Source: Planococcus chinensis (lineage in GTDB: Bacteria > Bacillota > Bacilli > Bacillales_A > Planococcaceae). Taken from it: a DNA stretch of 64,000 nucleotides. Below, one piece after another: positions 1 through 10,023 of the stretch. Position numbers and translations under genes: made by a program. The notes beneath the pieces are model-generated. The model saw only the letters and a list, made by a program, of their open reading frames with translations, did no database searches and was not told the origin of the DNA. The DNA lies in assembly GCF_020071995.1 (NCBI RefSeq), contig NZ_JABWTK010000004.1, positions 124,001 to 188,000 on the forward strand. The letters are read 5' to 3'. Position 1 is the stretch's first letter. Each line of letters begins with the position of its first letter.

Positions 1-726
1 ATCCCAGGATTCGAAGAGCAATTGGTAGGCGTAAAAACAGGAGAAGAAAAAGACGTTGAAGTCACTTTCCCTGAAGAATACCACGCTGCTGAACTTGCAG
101 GAAAAGCTGCAACGTTCAAAGTGAAAGTAAACGAAGTAAAATCGAAAGAGCTTCCAGAACTTGATGACGAATTCGCTAAAGAAATCGATCCAGAAGTTGA
201 AAGCCTAGAAGCGCTTCGCACAAAAATGAAAGAAACTTTGGCTGAACAGAAAAAAGCAAACGCGGATGCAGCACTTCGCGACGAGCTAGTTCAAAAAGCA
301 GCTGAAAACGCAACAATCGATCTTCCACATGCCATGATCCACACTGAAATGGACCGCATGATGCAGGAATTCGAACAGCGTTTGACTCAGCAAGGCATGA
401 ACCTTGACCTTTACTACCAGTTCTCAGGCCAAGACGAAGAAGCTTTGCGCGCTCAAATGCATGACGATGCTGAAACTCGCGTACGTGTATCTCTAGTGCT
501 TGAAGCAATCGCTGCAGCAGAGAACATGGAAGTTACTTCAGAAGACATCGACAAAGAACTTGAAAAAATGTCCGGCCAGTTCAACATGGACATCGAGCAA
601 ATCAAAACTGCTTTAGGCGGCACTGAAATGCTTGAAAACGATATCCGCATGCAAAACACAGTTGAATTCCTAGTGGAAAACGCTAAGATCACAACTGAAG
701 TGGAAAACGCTCAAGACGCTGAATAA
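1..726 (+). CDS. tig: Trigger factor, C-terminal part (partial at window start)
   Basis: Ribosome-associated chaperone and peptidyl-prolyl isomerase that binds nascent chains at the exit tunnel. The reading frame is open from base 1, so the ribosome-binding N-domain and the start of the PPIase domain lie outside the window. What is visible is the end of the FKBP-like domain ([19 protein letters not shown], about residues 4-22 of this fragment), then the long helical C-terminal substrate-binding domain with its acidic, Lys/Glu-rich arms, ending in a charged tail. It is followed by a strong terminator and by clpX, the usual Bacillales order. Codon use is that of a highly expressed gene. Identification is confident; the true start cannot be given. 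Confidence 0.95.
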   Translation: MPGFEEQLVGVKTGEEKDVEVTFPEEYHAAELAGKAATFKVKVNEVKSKELPELDDEFAKEIDPEVESLEALRTKMKETLAEQKKANADAALRDELVQKAAENATIDLPHAMIHTEMDRMMQEFEQRLTQQGMNLDLYYQFSGQDEEALRAQMHDDAETRVRVSLVLEAIAAAENMEVTSEDIDKELEKMSGQFNMDIEQIKTALGGTEMLENDIRMQNTVEFLVENAKITTEVENAQDAE

Positions 727-747
727 TCAACACATATAAGCTTCATA

Positions 748-780
748 GAAAACAAGGCACGGCGACGTGCCTTGTTTTCC
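748..780 (+). terminator. Intrinsic terminator after tig
   Basis: A GC-rich stem (AACAAGGCACG, loop GCGA, CGTGCCTTGTT) runs straight into TTTTCC just after the tig stop. The flanking A and T tracts extend the pairing. It closes the tig transcription unit. Confidence 0.85.
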
Positions 781-836
781 TCTACATAGAATAAAAAACA
801 CAACTATATAAGTTTGACTCATACTGTTAGTCTGTC

Positions 837-875
837 GATATTCCGCAACATAGCTCCACTGTTTTGCGGAATATC
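837..875. repeat. 39-bp palindromic element, GATATTCCGCAA ends
   Basis: The ends are perfect 12-bp inverted copies (GATATTCCGCAA and TTGCGGAATATC) around a 15-nt centre. The same end sequence, GATATTCCGCAAAA followed by AGC, bounds the larger elements at 37362-37526 and 53230-53903, so this is probably a minimal or internally deleted member of that family. The 366-base tig-clpX gap otherwise holds the tig terminator, the direct-repeat pair near 900 and 1003, and a likely clpX promoter. Confidence 0.6.
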
Positions 876-899
876 TAAACGATTAGTAATTAGAGGGAT

Positions 900-1025
900 A
901 TATAGATAAGCATCTCTCTTTATAGAAAGCTTTTCCAGCGCTTGCGAGAGCCGTGCCCAAAGCGGCGGAAGCGGCATAAAATTATTCTTTTATTTATTCG
1001 GAATATAGAAGCATTCTCTTTGTAG
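900..1025. repeat. Imperfect direct repeats flanking a 77-bp insert
   Basis: Bases 900-925 and 1003-1025 are imperfect direct copies: ATATAGA, then AAGCAT or AGCAT, then CTCTTT and TAG. Between them is a GC-richer insert containing AAGCGGCGGAAGCGGC. The arrangement could be a target duplication around an old insertion or a local duplication. No coding potential is seen. Confidence 0.4.
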
Positions 1026-1038
1026 TAATTCTAATTAG

Positions 1039-1067
1039 TTGCTACAATAAGCATAATCTTGTAATAT
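1039..1067 (+). promoter_or_regulatory. Possible sigma-A promoter of clpX
   Basis: TTGCTA, 17 bp, TAATAT, lying about 25 bp upstream of the proposed clpX start. The match to TTGACA/TATAAT is only moderate. No CtsR operator pair is visible here. Confidence 0.35.
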
Positions 1068-1092
1068 TATGGCTTGAATAGGGGTGAATACA

Positions 1093-2364
1093 TTGTTCAA
1101 ATTCAATGATGAAAAAGACCATTTAAAATGTTCATTCTGCGGAAAACCGCAAGAACAGGTTCGTAAACTGGTTGCAGGACCAGGTGTATATATTTGTGAC
1201 GAATGTATTGAGCTTTGTACGGAAATCGTAGAAGAAGAGCTGGGTACAGAAGAAGCAGTGGAATTCAAAGAAGTGCCAAAACCAAAAGAGATTCTGGATA
1301 TTCTTAACGGCTATGTCATCGGCCAGGAAAAGGCGAAAAAGTCATTGGCTGTAGCAGTCTACAACCATTACAAACGCGTCAATTCCAACAGCAAGATCGA
1401 TGACGTTGAGTTGTCGAAATCTAACATCGTCTTGATCGGGCCAACAGGAAGCGGGAAAACTTTGCTTGCGCAAACTTTGGCGCGCATCCTGAATGTGCCG
1501 TTTGCAATCGCTGACGCCACTTCGTTAACAGAAGCTGGGTATGTAGGGGAAGATGTTGAAAACATCCTCTTGAAGCTGATCCAGGCTGCAGATTATGATG
1601 TGGAACGTGCGGAAAAAGGCATCATCTATATCGATGAAATCGATAAAGTGGCCCGCAAATCGGAAAACCCGTCCATCACACGTGATGTATCAGGTGAAGG
1701 CGTTCAGCAGGCATTGCTGAAAATCCTGGAAGGCACAACTGCCAGCGTTCCTCCACAAGGCGGACGCAAGCATCCTCACCAGGAATTCATCCAGATCGAT
1801 ACGACGAATGTCCTGTTCATCGTCGGCGGTGCATTTGACGGCGTCGAACAAATCATCAAACGCCGTTTGGGCAACAAAGTCATCGGTTTCGGTGCAGATC
1901 CAAACAAAGAAGAACTGGACGACAAGTCGCTTCTTAGCCAGTTGATTCCGGAAGATTTGCTGAAATTCGGTTTGATACCTGAATTTATCGGCCGTTTGCC
2001 GGTATTGGCAAGCCTTGAGCAATTGGATGAAAATGCACTTGTTCAGATTTTGACGGAACCGAAAAATGCATTGATCAAACAATACCAAAAAATGATGGAG
2101 CTTGACGATGTTGAATTGACGTTCGAAGATGAAGCTCTGGTAGAAATTGCGAAATTGGCAATTGAACGCAAAACAGGTGCCCGCGGACTTCGTTCAATCA
2201 TCGAAAACATCATGCTTGAAGTAATGTTCGACTTGCCTTCACGCGAAGACATTGTGGAATGCATCATTACAAAAGATACGGTAACGAAAAACGAAACGCC
2301 AAGACTCATCTTAGAAGATGGATCTGAATACGACGAAAAAGACAACGAAAAAACATCCGCATAA
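1093..2364 (+). CDS. clpX: ATP-dependent Clp protease ATP-binding subunit ClpX
   Basis: AAA+ unfoldase that feeds substrates to ClpP. Read from TTG 1093, the 423-residue protein begins MFKFNDEK like its Bacillus orthologue. It has the N-terminal zinc-binding domain with C13, C16, C35 and C38, Walker A GPTGSGKT at 116-123, Walker B IIYIDEID, and the IGF-type loop that docks onto ClpP (KVIGFGADP). A longer frame opens at GTG 1084, but that GTG lies inside the Shine-Dalgarno stretch AGGGGTGA (1080-1087), which is well spaced for TTG 1093. In Bacillus the sporulation protease lonB follows clpX; here lon follows directly. Confidence 0.96.
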   Translation: MFKFNDEKDHLKCSFCGKPQEQVRKLVAGPGVYICDECIELCTEIVEEELGTEEAVEFKEVPKPKEILDILNGYVIGQEKAKKSLAVAVYNHYKRVNSNSKIDDVELSKSNIVLIGPTGSGKTLLAQTLARILNVPFAIADATSLTEAGYVGEDVENILLKLIQAADYDVERAEKGIIYIDEIDKVARKSENPSITRDVSGEGVQQALLKILEGTTASVPPQGGRKHPHQEFIQIDTTNVLFIVGGAFDGVEQIIKRRLGNKVIGFGADPNKEELDDKSLLSQLIPEDLLKFGLIPEFIGRLPVLASLEQLDENALVQILTEPKNALIKQYQKMMELDDVELTFEDEALVEIAKLAIERKTGARGLRSIIENIMLEVMFDLPSREDIVECIITKDTVTKNETPRLILEDGSEYDEKDNEKTSA

Positions 2365-2495
2365 TGTGAAACGCCGGTCCCTGTGAGCTTTGCTCGATGG
2401 ATGGCTGTTTAACCAATCAGACTTTGACTCTTGCTTCCTTCCGAGCAATCGGGAGTGCGGCGTAAGGGGAAAGTGAGTAAAAAAGGATGATACGG

Positions 2496-2548
2496 GCTGA
2501 CTCTGATCGTGCACATCCGCGCGTAAGGGGTCAGCTTGTTTTTTTGAC
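2496..2548 (+). terminator. Possible terminator between clpX and lon
   Basis: GCTGAC at 2496-2501 can pair with GTCAGC at 2530-2535 across a long loop, followed by TTGTTTTTTT. The loop is long and the stem short, so this is a weak candidate. The rest of the 211-base clpX-lon gap shows no gene. Confidence 0.4.
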
Positions 2549-2575
2549 GAAAATAATCGGAGGTGCAACTCTCTA

Positions 2576-4903
2576 ATGGCTAAAAGAAAAGTAACCAAAC
2601 GCGTACCATTATTGCCGCTGCGAGGGCTTCTCGTATTTCCGACAATGGTGCTTCATATTGACGTCGGCCGAGAACGTTCAATCGCGGCATTGGAACAGGC
2701 AATGCTCGAAGACAATATTGTCTTTTTGGCAACCCAAAAAGAAATGAGCATCGAACAGCCTGAAAAAGACGATTTGCAAAAAATTGGAACGCTTGCCTAT
2801 GTAAAACAAATGCTGAAATTGCCGAATGGCACGATCCGCGTCTTAGTGGAAGGCTTGGAGCGTGGGCAATGGAAAAATTACGAGGAAGAAGAAGCCATCA
2901 CTGTCGTGGAAGTTACTTCATTCCCGGATGAGCCGGAGCGCACGGCTGAACAAGATGCTTTGATGCGCATGCTGCTCGAGCATTTCGAGAAATACGCGAA
3001 AGCTTCGAAAAAAGTGTCAAATGAAACTTACAACACGGTAGCTGATATCGAAGAACCGGGCCGTCTGGCCGATATGGTCGCTTCACATCTGCCGCTGAAA
3101 GTGAACGAAAAGCAGGAAGTGCTGGAGACTTTTGATGTCAATACGCGCCTCGAGATGCTGATTGCGCGCCTTCACAATGAGCAGGAAGTAATCGATTTGG
3201 AAAAACGCATTTCGCAGCGTGTGAAAAAATCGATGGAACAAACGCAAAAAGAATTTTATTTGCGCGAACAAATGAAAGCCATTCAAACGGAACTGGGCGA
3301 CAAAGACGGCAAATCTGGAGAAATCGTCGATTTGCGGAAACGCATTGAAGACGCCGGCATGCCGGAATCAACTGAAAAAGCCGCTTTGAAAGAACTGGAC
3401 CGCTACGAAAAATTGCCGTCTGCAGCAGCAGAGAGCGGCATCATCCGCAATTACATCGAATGGCTTGTCACGATTCCGTGGTCAGAAGCGACGGAAGACC
3501 GCCTCGACATCAAATACGCGGAAGAAGTGCTGGACCGTGACCATGACGGACTGGAAAGCGTCAAAGAACGCGTACTGGAATATTTGGCTGTCCAACAGAT
3601 GACCAATTCACTTCGCGGACCGATTCTTTGCCTGGTCGGCCCTCCAGGTGTCGGGAAGACCTCACTGGCGAAATCGATCGCGGAATCGCTGGACCGCAAC
3701 TTTGTCCGCATCTCGCTTGGCGGCGTGCGCGACGAATCGGAAATCCGCGGCCACCGCCGTACGTATGTCGGCGCGATGCCGGGACGCATCATCCAAGGGA
3801 TGAAACGGGCAGGTACGGTCAATCCGGTGTTCCTGCTGGATGAAATCGATAAAATGTCGAATGATTTCCGGGGAGACCCATCATCGGCAATGCTTGAAGT
3901 ATTGGATCCGGAACAAAACAATACGTTCAGCGACCATTACATTGAGGAAACCTATGATTTGTCGAACGTGCTGTTCATTGCCACGGCGAATGATCTTGGT
4001 TCCATTCCAGGTCCGCTCCGCGACCGGATGGAAGTCATCACAATTGCAGGTTATACGGAAGCGGAAAAACAAATGATTGCGAAAAACCATTTGGCGCCGA
4101 AGCAATTGAAAGAACATGGCTTGACGGAAGAGCAGCTTCAGTTTGAAGAAGGTGCATTGCTTCACCTGGTCCGCTATTACACACGCGAAGCAGGTGTCCG
4201 TGGACTCGAGCGCACCATCGCATCGATTTGCCGGAAAGTGACGAAACAGATCGTTGCAGGCGAAAAAGAGCAAGTGGTGGTAACAGCGGATGCCATCGAG
4301 GATTACCTCGGCAAACGTAAATTCCGCTACGGCATGGCTGAAACAGTCAATCAAGTCGGCGTAGCAACCGGCCTTGCGTATACGACTGTCGGCGGCGATA
4401 CGCTTCAAATTGAAGTGTCGCTGTCACCAGGCAAAGGCAAATTGCAATTGACCGGGAAACTCGGAGACGTCATGAAAGAATCGGCGCAAACGGCGTTGTC
4501 GTTTGTCAGAGCACGCGCTGAGTCGCTGGGCATTGATCCGAACTTCCACGAGTCGCACGATATCCATATCCATGTTCCGGAAGGCGCTGTTCCAAAAGAC
4601 GGTCCATCTGCCGGAATTACAATTGCGACAGCACTCGTATCTGCGCTGACAAAACGCCCGATCCACCGCGAAGTCGGCATGACAGGTGAAATCACCTTGC
4701 GCGGACGCGTTTTGCCGATCGGCGGCGTGAAAGAGAAAACATTGAGCGCTCACCGTGCCGGATTGAAAACGATCATCCTGCCAATTGACAACGAGCGGGA
4801 TATTGAAGACATTCCAGAAAGTGTCCGCGAAGAATTGACGTTCAAACTCGTTTCGCTGGCGGATGAAGCGCTGGAAATCGCATTAGAAGGAGCAAACGAA
4901 TGA
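2576..4903 (+). CDS. lon: ATP-dependent protease Lon (LonA type)
   Basis: Cytosolic AAA+ serine-lysine protease, 775 residues, full length for a bacterial LonA. In order: N-terminal substrate-recognition domain (about 8-200), central coiled helices, AAA+ module with Walker A GPPGVGKT near 355, and C-terminal peptidase domain with catalytic Ser678 in PKDGPSAG and Lys721 in GGVKEK. The start has an ideal GGAGGTG (2559-2565). The stop overlaps the start of ysxC (ATGA at 4900-4903), so the two are translationally coupled. The Lon-YsxC pair is conserved across Bacillales. Confidence 0.96.
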   Translation: MAKRKVTKRVPLLPLRGLLVFPTMVLHIDVGRERSIAALEQAMLEDNIVFLATQKEMSIEQPEKDDLQKIGTLAYVKQMLKLPNGTIRVLVEGLERGQWKNYEEEEAITVVEVTSFPDEPERTAEQDALMRMLLEHFEKYAKASKKVSNETYNTVADIEEPGRLADMVASHLPLKVNEKQEVLETFDVNTRLEMLIARLHNEQEVIDLEKRISQRVKKSMEQTQKEFYLREQMKAIQTELGDKDGKSGEIVDLRKRIEDAGMPESTEKAALKELDRYEKLPSAAAESGIIRNYIEWLVTIPWSEATEDRLDIKYAEEVLDRDHDGLESVKERVLEYLAVQQMTNSLRGPILCLVGPPGVGKTSLAKSIAESLDRNFVRISLGGVRDESEIRGHRRTYVGAMPGRIIQGMKRAGTVNPVFLLDEIDKMSNDFRGDPSSAMLEVLDPEQNNTFSDHYIEETYDLSNVLFIATANDLGSIPGPLRDRMEVITIAGYTEAEKQMIAKNHLAPKQLKEHGLTEEQLQFEEGALLHLVRYYTREAGVRGLERTIASICRKVTKQIVAGEKEQVVVTADAIEDYLGKRKFRYGMAETVNQVGVATGLAYTTVGGDTLQIEVSLSPGKGKLQLTGKLGDVMKESAQTALSFVRARAESLGIDPNFHESHDIHIHVPEGAVPKDGPSAGITIATALVSALTKRPIHREVGMTGEITLRGRVLPIGGVKEKTLSAHRAGLKTIILPIDNERDIEDIPESVREELTFKLVSLADEALEIALEGANE

Positions 4904-5481
4904 TAGTCAATAATGTAGAACTTGTAATCAGTGCCGTCCGTCCGGAGCAGTATCCGGAAGACGGCCTGCCGGAATTCGCTTTAGCGGGCCGTTCGAACGT
5001 CGGGAAATCGTCGTTCATCAACAAAATGATCGGCCGCAAAAGCATGGCGCGCATCTCCTCGAAACCGGGGAAGACGCAGACGCTGAACTTTTACAAAATA
5101 GAAGAAAAATTGTTTTACGTCGATGTTCCAGGCTATGGCTATGCCAAAGTCTCGAAATCGGAACGTGAAGCTTGGGGCAAAATGATCGAGCGCTACATTA
5201 CCGGACGTGAAGAATTGCGTGCGGTGATCCAAATCGTCGATCTGCGCCATGCGCCGAGCCGGGATGACATCGCGATGTACGACTTCATGAAGCATTACGA
5301 TATTCCGTGCATCATCATCGCCACGAAAGCGGATAAGATTCCAAAAGGCAAATGGGAGAAGCACAAAAAAGTGGTTCGCCAGACGCTCGAAATGGATAAA
5401 AACGATCCATTGATCGTCTTTTCATCCGAAACAGGCCTCGGCAAAGATGCCGCTTGGGCAGAAATCGAAAAAAGAATGTAA
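4900..5481 (+). CDS. ysxC: Ribosome biogenesis GTP-binding protein YsxC/EngB
   Basis: Essential GTPase needed for late 50S subunit assembly; 193 residues, normal size. TRAFAC-class motifs are visible: G1 GRSNVGKS at 30-37, a G2 Thr region around KPGKTQT, G3 DVPGYG near 74 and G4 TKAD near 148. It overlaps the last four bases of lon and is followed by a strong terminator, so lon-ysxC forms one transcription unit. Confidence 0.95.
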   Translation: MIVNNVELVISAVRPEQYPEDGLPEFALAGRSNVGKSSFINKMIGRKSMARISSKPGKTQTLNFYKIEEKLFYVDVPGYGYAKVSKSEREAWGKMIERYITGREELRAVIQIVDLRHAPSRDDIAMYDFMKHYDIPCIIIATKADKIPKGKWEKHKKVVRQTLEMDKNDPLIVFSSETGLGKDAAWAEIEKRM

Positions 5482-5490
5482 TGCGAAGGA

Positions 5491-5517
5491 AGCGCAGCTG
5501 AGGCTGCGCTTTTTTTG
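5491..5517 (+). terminator. Intrinsic terminator after ysxC
   Basis: AGCGCAGC, loop TGAG, GCTGCGCT followed by TTTTTT. Array A of the 20/21-bp repeats begins 28 bases further on. Confidence 0.9.
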
Positions 5518-5544
5518 TGGGAAAAAGAAGAGTGGGGCTTTGCT

Positions 5545-5655
5545 GCAAGTAACAGGTCGGTTGTTGCAAATAAAAATGAAATGGCCCAAGTAAACAGGCG
5601 TATGCTGCAAGTAACACTTAAGTTGGTGCAAGTAAATCCTGTTTGCCGCAAGTGA
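5545..5655. repeat. Array A1: GCAAGTAA core every 20-21 bp
   Basis: Six copies of GCAAGTAA or a close variant start at 5545, 5566 (GCAAATAA), 5586 (CCAAGTAA), 5607, 5628 and 5648 (GCAAGTGA). Steps are 21, 20, 21, 21 and 20 bases. The 12-13 bases between cores are not conserved. The ysxC-hemA gap (614 bases) contains this array, array A2, a degenerate hairpin (5665-5680) and the hemA promoter region; 5841-5960 shows nothing recognisable. Confidence 0.85.
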
Positions 5656-5664
5656 AAGGGAATA

Positions 5665-5680
5665 TTCGCTTTTGAAAAGC
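5665..5680. repeat. Degenerate copy of the array-associated hairpin
   Basis: TTCGCTTTTGAAAAGC is a shortened relative of the hairpin found with arrays B and E (arms GCTTTTCGC and GCGAAAAGC). It sits between arrays A1 and A2. Confidence 0.5.
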
Positions 5681-5730
5681 AGACATTTAAAAGAGCTTTC
5701 AGTTTGAAACGGAGCTGGATAATTGCGCAT

Positions 5731-5820
5731 CGCAGATATAATTTCAGCAACGCAGATAAATCTTCAGGAAAGCAGAAAAAACATAAGTACCGCAGATAAA
5801 TCCTGAAAACCGCAGATAAA
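5731..5820. repeat. Array A2: CGCAGATAAA core every 20 bp
   Basis: Cores start at 5731, 5751, 5771 (decayed, AGCAGAAAAA), 5791 and 5811: exactly 20 bases each. The core differs from A1 and from array E (CGCAAATAAA) by single bases. The spacers are unrelated to each other. Confidence 0.85.
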
Positions 5821-5960
5821 CCAATCAGCTTGCCGTATTCACAAGCCAGCCTCATTCCTAAGCCTGTCTATGCAAAATTTCCTTAATTTGAAGCCGCGCT
5901 GCGCTTAAGTTCTCGCACTATTTCGACTAAGAGCGTTATGCTTGTTAGTGGTCTGACGCT

Positions 5961-5990
5961 TTGATAAACTTACATTATAATAATTATAAA
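5961..5990 (+). promoter_or_regulatory. Likely hemA operon promoter
   Basis: TTGATA at 5961-5966, 18 bp, TATAAA at 5985-5990. The -10 lies inside the PerR box, so bound repressor would block RNA polymerase. This gives a leader of about 100 nt before hemA. Confidence 0.5.
5975..5989. promoter_or_regulatory. PerR box upstream of hemA
   Basis: TTATAATAATTATAA is an exact match to the 7-1-7 Per box consensus TTATAATNATTATAA. In B. subtilis the hemAXCDBL operon is a PerR target, linking haem synthesis to peroxide stress and to the manganese/iron balance. Position and sequence both support the same control here. Confidence 0.85.
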
Positions 5991-6095
5991 TAAACATACA
6001 TTCATTGCTTGTTCACAAATTGTAAAGCTTAGAACAGTACAAAAGTGGTATACTTACTTATATTGAAATATGAACGTGAAAGGTGTTTTGATCCC

Positions 6096-7466
6096 ATGCA
6101 TACATTAGTAGTCGGGGTGAATTATCGCTCTGCACCGGTGGAAATCCGCGAAAAGCTTTCATTCATCGAATCGGAACTTCCACAAGCAATGCAGGCGTTA
6201 AAAGAACAAAAAAGCATATTGGAGAATGTCATCGTGTCTACTTGCAACCGGACAGAAATCTACGCGGTGGTCGATCAGCTTCACACAGGACGCTATTATG
6301 TGAAGCAATTCTTGGCGGATTATTTCGGTCTGTCCCAAGAGGCGTTCTCCCAGTATTTGTTTGTCCATGAACAAGAAGAAGCGGTTGAGCATTTATTCCG
6401 TGTGACAGCCGGCATCGACTCCATGGTGCTTGGGGAAACCCAGATTCTTGGACAAGTGAGAAACAGTTTCCTTGCCGGACAGGAAAACGGCACGACCGGA
6501 ACGGTTTTTAACCAATTGTTCAAGCAGGCCGTGACATTGGCAAAACGGGCGCATTCCGAAACAGCGATCGGCGAGAATGCCGTATCGGTTTCTTATGCAG
6601 CTGTTGAGCTGGGCAAGAAAATTTTCGGCACGTTGAAAAACAAACGGGTCGTTATTTTAGGCGCGGGCAAAATGGGCGAATTGGCCATCAAGAACTTGCA
6701 AGGCAGCGGGGCAGACAACGTGACGGTCATCAACCGTACGTTTGAAAAAGCCGAAGCCTTGGCAGAAAAATTCAACGGCCGTGCAGTGCCAATGAACCAA
6801 TTGCAATGCGCACTTTTAGAAGCGGATATTTTGATTTCGTCAACGGGTGCAACGGACTACGTCATCGATTATGAATTGATGCAGTTTGTTGAAAAACTTC
6901 GCAAAGGCAAGCCGTTGTTCATGGTGGACATCGCAGTGCCGCGCGACGTGGATCCGCGCATCTCGGAATTGTCGAATGTATTCTTATATGACATCGATGA
7001 TATGCAGGGGATTGTAGAAGCGAACCTGGCTGAGCGGGAACGCGCAGCAGGTGAAATCATGACAATGGTCAACCACGAAGCACAGCAGTTTAACGACTGG
7101 CTGACAACGCTTGGCGTCGTACCGGTGATTTCCGCATTGCGCCAAAAAGCATTGACGATCCAGGCGGAAACAATGGCGAGCATTGAAAACAAAATGCCGG
7201 ATTTGACCGACCGTGAGAAGAAGATCCTGAACAAACACACAAAATCGATTATCAACCAATTGTTGAAAGAGCCGATTTTGCAGGCAAAAGAAATGGCCGG
7301 TGCACCGAAATCACGCGAACAGCTTGAATTGTTCCAGCAGATTTTCGGCATCGAAGAAGATGTGCAAGTGGAAATTACAAAACAAATGAAAGCTCCGCAG
7401 AAAAAGGCGGCAACCAATAAAGAACAGAACGTTCAAAAACAAGAAACTCCCGGATATTCATTTTAA
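6096..7466 (+). CDS. hemA: Glutamyl-tRNA reductase
   Basis: Reduces glutamyl-tRNA(Glu) with NADPH to glutamate-1-semialdehyde, the committed step of the C5 route to tetrapyrroles. 456 residues from ATG 6096 ([14 protein letters not shown]). The upstream in-frame start at 6045 would add 17 residues not found in the family, and AAAGGTG (6079-6085) serves 6096. The catalytic Cys50 lies in STCNRTEIY; an NADPH-binding Rossmann segment GAGKMGELA is near 190; a C-terminal dimerisation helix follows, ending in a Lys/Gln-rich tail longer than needed for activity. First gene of the haem operon. Confidence 0.96.
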   Translation: MHTLVVGVNYRSAPVEIREKLSFIESELPQAMQALKEQKSILENVIVSTCNRTEIYAVVDQLHTGRYYVKQFLADYFGLSQEAFSQYLFVHEQEEAVEHLFRVTAGIDSMVLGETQILGQVRNSFLAGQENGTTGTVFNQLFKQAVTLAKRAHSETAIGENAVSVSYAAVELGKKIFGTLKNKRVVILGAGKMGELAIKNLQGSGADNVTVINRTFEKAEALAEKFNGRAVPMNQLQCALLEADILISSTGATDYVIDYELMQFVEKLRKGKPLFMVDIAVPRDVDPRISELSNVFLYDIDDMQGIVEANLAERERAAGEIMTMVNHEAQQFNDWLTTLGVVPVISALRQKALTIQAETMASIENKMPDLTDREKKILNKHTKSIINQLLKEPILQAKEMAGAPKSREQLELFQQIFGIEEDVQVEITKQMKAPQKKAATNKEQNVQKQETPGYSF

Positions 7467-7551
7467 GCTTTCTGAAAGAGGCGTTTTCGAATCTATATGC
7501 TAAAATGTAGATGCGGGAACGCCTTTAATTATGGAAACGAAGGGGAATGGG

Positions 7552-8382
7552 ATGGCTGATATAACAATGGCAAGGCTGCATGAAGCTATGGTTATTCTAT
7601 ATGCTGTCAGCCTTGTTTTTTATTTTATTGATTATTTATATAAAGAGAAAAAAGCGAGCCGTATTGCGATGAGCTTGCTTGGCGTCGTATGGATGATGCA
7701 AACTGTATTCCTCGTTTTATACATCATCGAAACGCAGCGGTTCCCGATCCTGACTTTGTTTGAAGGCATCTACTTTTATGCGTGGCTGCTGGTGACTTTG
7801 TCGCTCGTGCTGCGGATTTTTTACCGCTTTGATTTTGCGGTGTTTTTCATCAATATTATCGGATTTATCTTTATGACCATTCATACATTTGCGCCGGTGC
7901 AAATTGAAAAGTCACCGGCAGGACAGGACCTGGTTTCGGAATTATTGTTCATCCATATTACATTCGCCATTCTGTCGTACGTCGCTTTTTCGCTGTCGTT
8001 TGTGTTCTCGGCGCTGCACCTTGTTTTGTACCGCTTGCTGAAAAAGAAAAAGTGGACAAAGCAATGGAGCAATTTGCCGTCGCTTGGCCAGACGGAACTT
8101 GGCATGACGATTTCCATTCTTGTGGGAATTTCGCTGTTGTTCGTGTCGTTGGTTCTGGGGCTGCAATGGGCCATCATCTCTCTGGCGGAATTTTCGCTGC
8201 TGGACATGAAAATCGTCGGTTCGTTCATCCTGCTGCTTATTTATAGCTGGGTGCTGTACCGCCACCGAAAAGGCAATTTGAATGGCATGTCTTATGCAAT
8301 GGCGCATATCTATGCGTTTTTGCTTTTACTCATCAACTTCTTCCTCGGAAGCCGGTTGTCTGAATTTCATTTTTGGTATTAA
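7552..8382 (+). CDS. hemX: Cytochrome c assembly-type membrane protein HemX
   Basis: Integral membrane protein of 276 residues with about eight hydrophobic helices, of the CcsA/HemX family. In Bacillus HemX lowers HemA protein level and so tempers haem synthesis. The start at ATG 7552 ([13 protein letters not shown]) matches the family and has AGGGG at 7541-7545; the earlier ATG 7531 has no ribosome site. The hemA-hemX gap contains a possible hairpin (AGGCGTT near 7478 with AACGCCT near 7519). hemC starts close behind. Confidence 0.9.
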   Translation: MADITMARLHEAMVILYAVSLVFYFIDYLYKEKKASRIAMSLLGVVWMMQTVFLVLYIIETQRFPILTLFEGIYFYAWLLVTLSLVLRIFYRFDFAVFFINIIGFIFMTIHTFAPVQIEKSPAGQDLVSELLFIHITFAILSYVAFSLSFVFSALHLVLYRLLKKKKWTKQWSNLPSLGQTELGMTISILVGISLLFVSLVLGLQWAIISLAEFSLLDMKIVGSFILLLIYSWVLYRHRKGNLNGMSYAMAHIYAFLLLLINFFLGSRLSEFHFWY

Positions 8383-8399
8383 AGAAAGGTAGGATTCAT

Positions 8400-9329
8400 T
8401 TGAGAAAAATTATTGTAGGTTCAAGAAGAAGCAAGCTTGCGTTAACGCAAACAGGGCAGTTTATCGATAAATTGAAAGCGGCGGGCGCGCCATTTGAATT
8501 TGAAATCAAAGAAATCGTTACAAAAGGCGACCGCATCGTTGATGTGACGCTTTCCAAAGTCGGAGGCAAAGGTTTGTTTGTAAAAGAAATTGAACAGGCT
8601 TTGCACGACAAAGAAATCGATTTTGCTGTCCACAGCATGAAAGACATGCCGTCAGTTCTTCCAGAAGGCTTTGTCATCGGCTGTGTACCGGAACGCGAAG
8701 ACCCGCGCGACGCTTTTATCTCAAATGGCCATGTGAAGTTTATGGACCTTCCGGTTGGAGCGGTTGTCGGAACAAGCAGCCTGCGCCGCAGTTCGCAGCT
8801 TTTGTTGATGCGTCCGGACCTGGATATCCAGTGGATCCGCGGCAATATCGATACGCGTTTAGGAAAATTGCAGTCCGGCCAGTTTGATGCCATTATCCTT
8901 GCAGCTGCAGGATTGAAGCGCATGGGCTGGAAAGACGACCTGGTAACGGAATTCCTTGAAGTTGAAGACTGCCTGCCAGCGATTGGCCAAGGCGCACTCG
9001 GCATCGAATGCCGCGAAGACGATGCGGAATTGTTGGAAGCTTTGGCGAAAGTCAACGACGAAAAAACAGCGTTGGCAGTCCATGCTGAGCGCAAATTCCT
9101 ACGGGATATGGACGGCAGCTGCCAAGTACCGATTGCCGGCTATGCAACGGTTGCAGACGGTGAAATCTCGTTTACCGGCCTCATTTCTTCTCCGGAAGCC
9201 GATGAAGTGTATAAAGAAACAGCCGTGAGCCGCGACCCGATCGAAGCTGGGCGCATCGTTGCCGAGCGCATCAGTGCACAAGGCGGCTACGAATTAATTC
9301 AAAAAGTAAAAGCCGAGAACCATGTGTGA
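8400..9329 (+). CDS. hemC: Porphobilinogen deaminase (hydroxymethylbilane synthase)
   Basis: Joins four porphobilinogens into hydroxymethylbilane. 309 residues from TTG 8400, giving [17 protein letters not shown] like its relatives. AAAGGTAGGA (8386-8395) precedes it; an ATG at 8373 lies inside hemX and would add a non-conserved extension. Substrate-binding Arg/Lys segments ([26 protein letters not shown]) are present, and the dipyrromethane cofactor attaches to Cys241 in [10 protein letters not shown]. It overlaps hemD by eight bases. Confidence 0.95.
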   Translation: MRKIIVGSRRSKLALTQTGQFIDKLKAAGAPFEFEIKEIVTKGDRIVDVTLSKVGGKGLFVKEIEQALHDKEIDFAVHSMKDMPSVLPEGFVIGCVPEREDPRDAFISNGHVKFMDLPVGAVVGTSSLRRSSQLLLMRPDLDIQWIRGNIDTRLGKLQSGQFDAIILAAAGLKRMGWKDDLVTEFLEVEDCLPAIGQGALGIECREDDAELLEALAKVNDEKTALAVHAERKFLRDMDGSCQVPIAGYATVADGEISFTGLISSPEADEVYKETAVSRDPIEAGRIVAERISAQGGYELIQKVKAENHV

Positions 9330-10023
9330 CGCTAATCTTCCTTTAACAGGCGAAACCATCGTCTTCACCGGTTCCAACGAGCCGCAGGAAGCGGTTGGCT
9401 ATGCAGAGAAGCTGGGTGCCAAAACCCGGTATTTACCGCTTATAGAAACTTCAGTCCGGCAGTCGCAACTGCCGGATTTCGAACGTTACGACTGGTTAAT
9501 TTTCACCAGCGGCAACAGTGCAGACGCTTTTTGCCAATTGCATATCAAAACGGCTGCAAAAATTGCTGCGGTAGGGGAAAAGACGGCGAGTGTTTTGGAA
9601 CAGCATGGCTACACCGTCAGCTTTATGCCAAGCATCTACAGTGCCGATGTGTTCATTCAGGAATTCCCGGCTGTAGCGGGCAACGCGGACTGTCTTTTCA
9701 TCAAAGGGTCGCTCGCCAAAAATACCATTGCATCGATGCCGCTGAAGGTGGATGAATGGATTATTTACGAAACGAGCTTTAAAATAGAGAATGCCGAGAA
9801 ATTAAAAGCCTTAAAAGGCGTAACCGTGATTTTTGCCAGTCCGTCCGCTGTTGCTGCATACCGCGAAGCCGGAGGGGACTGGTCAGGAATCCGCATTGCT
9901 GCCATCGGGCACGTAACTGAAGCCGCTATCCAGAAGCAAGGCGGAACAGTGGATTTTATTCCAAAGAAATATACGTATATCGAAGTGATCAACGAAATCG
10001 CGAAAGGAAGTTTTAACAAATGA
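9322..10023 (+). CDS. hemD: Uroporphyrinogen-III synthase
   Basis: Closes hydroxymethylbilane with inversion of ring D to uroporphyrinogen III. 233 residues, somewhat short for the family, with two similar alpha/beta lobes: an N-terminal lobe with [13 protein letters not shown] and a C-terminal lobe with [17 protein letters not shown] and [12 protein letters not shown]. The family is poorly conserved, so the call leans on these motifs and on its place between hemC and hemB. Both ends overlap the neighbours (eight bases with hemC, ATGA with hemB). Confidence 0.92.
   Translation: MCDANLPLTGETIVFTGSNEPQEAVGYAEKLGAKTRYLPLIETSVRQSQLPDFERYDWLIFTSGNSADAFCQLHIKTAAKIAAVGEKTASVLEQHGYTVSFMPSIYSADVFIQEFPAVAGNADCLFIKGSLAKNTIASMPLKVDEWIIYETSFKIENAEKLKALKGVTVIFASPSAVAAYREAGGDWSGIRIAAIGHVTEAAIQKQGGTVDFIPKKYTYIEVINEIAKGSFNK

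Noticed and set aside
2410-2440. CtsR operator upstream of lon
   Set aside because: Only one TTTGACT half is present; the tandem heptad pair GGTCAAA is missing.
5295-5855. Long minus-strand frames through arrays A1/A2 with Cys/Leu/Tyr-rich pseudo-repeats
   Set aside because: They arise from the repeated TTACTTGC/TTTATCTGCG complement, have no ribosome sites and overlap the ysxC terminator.
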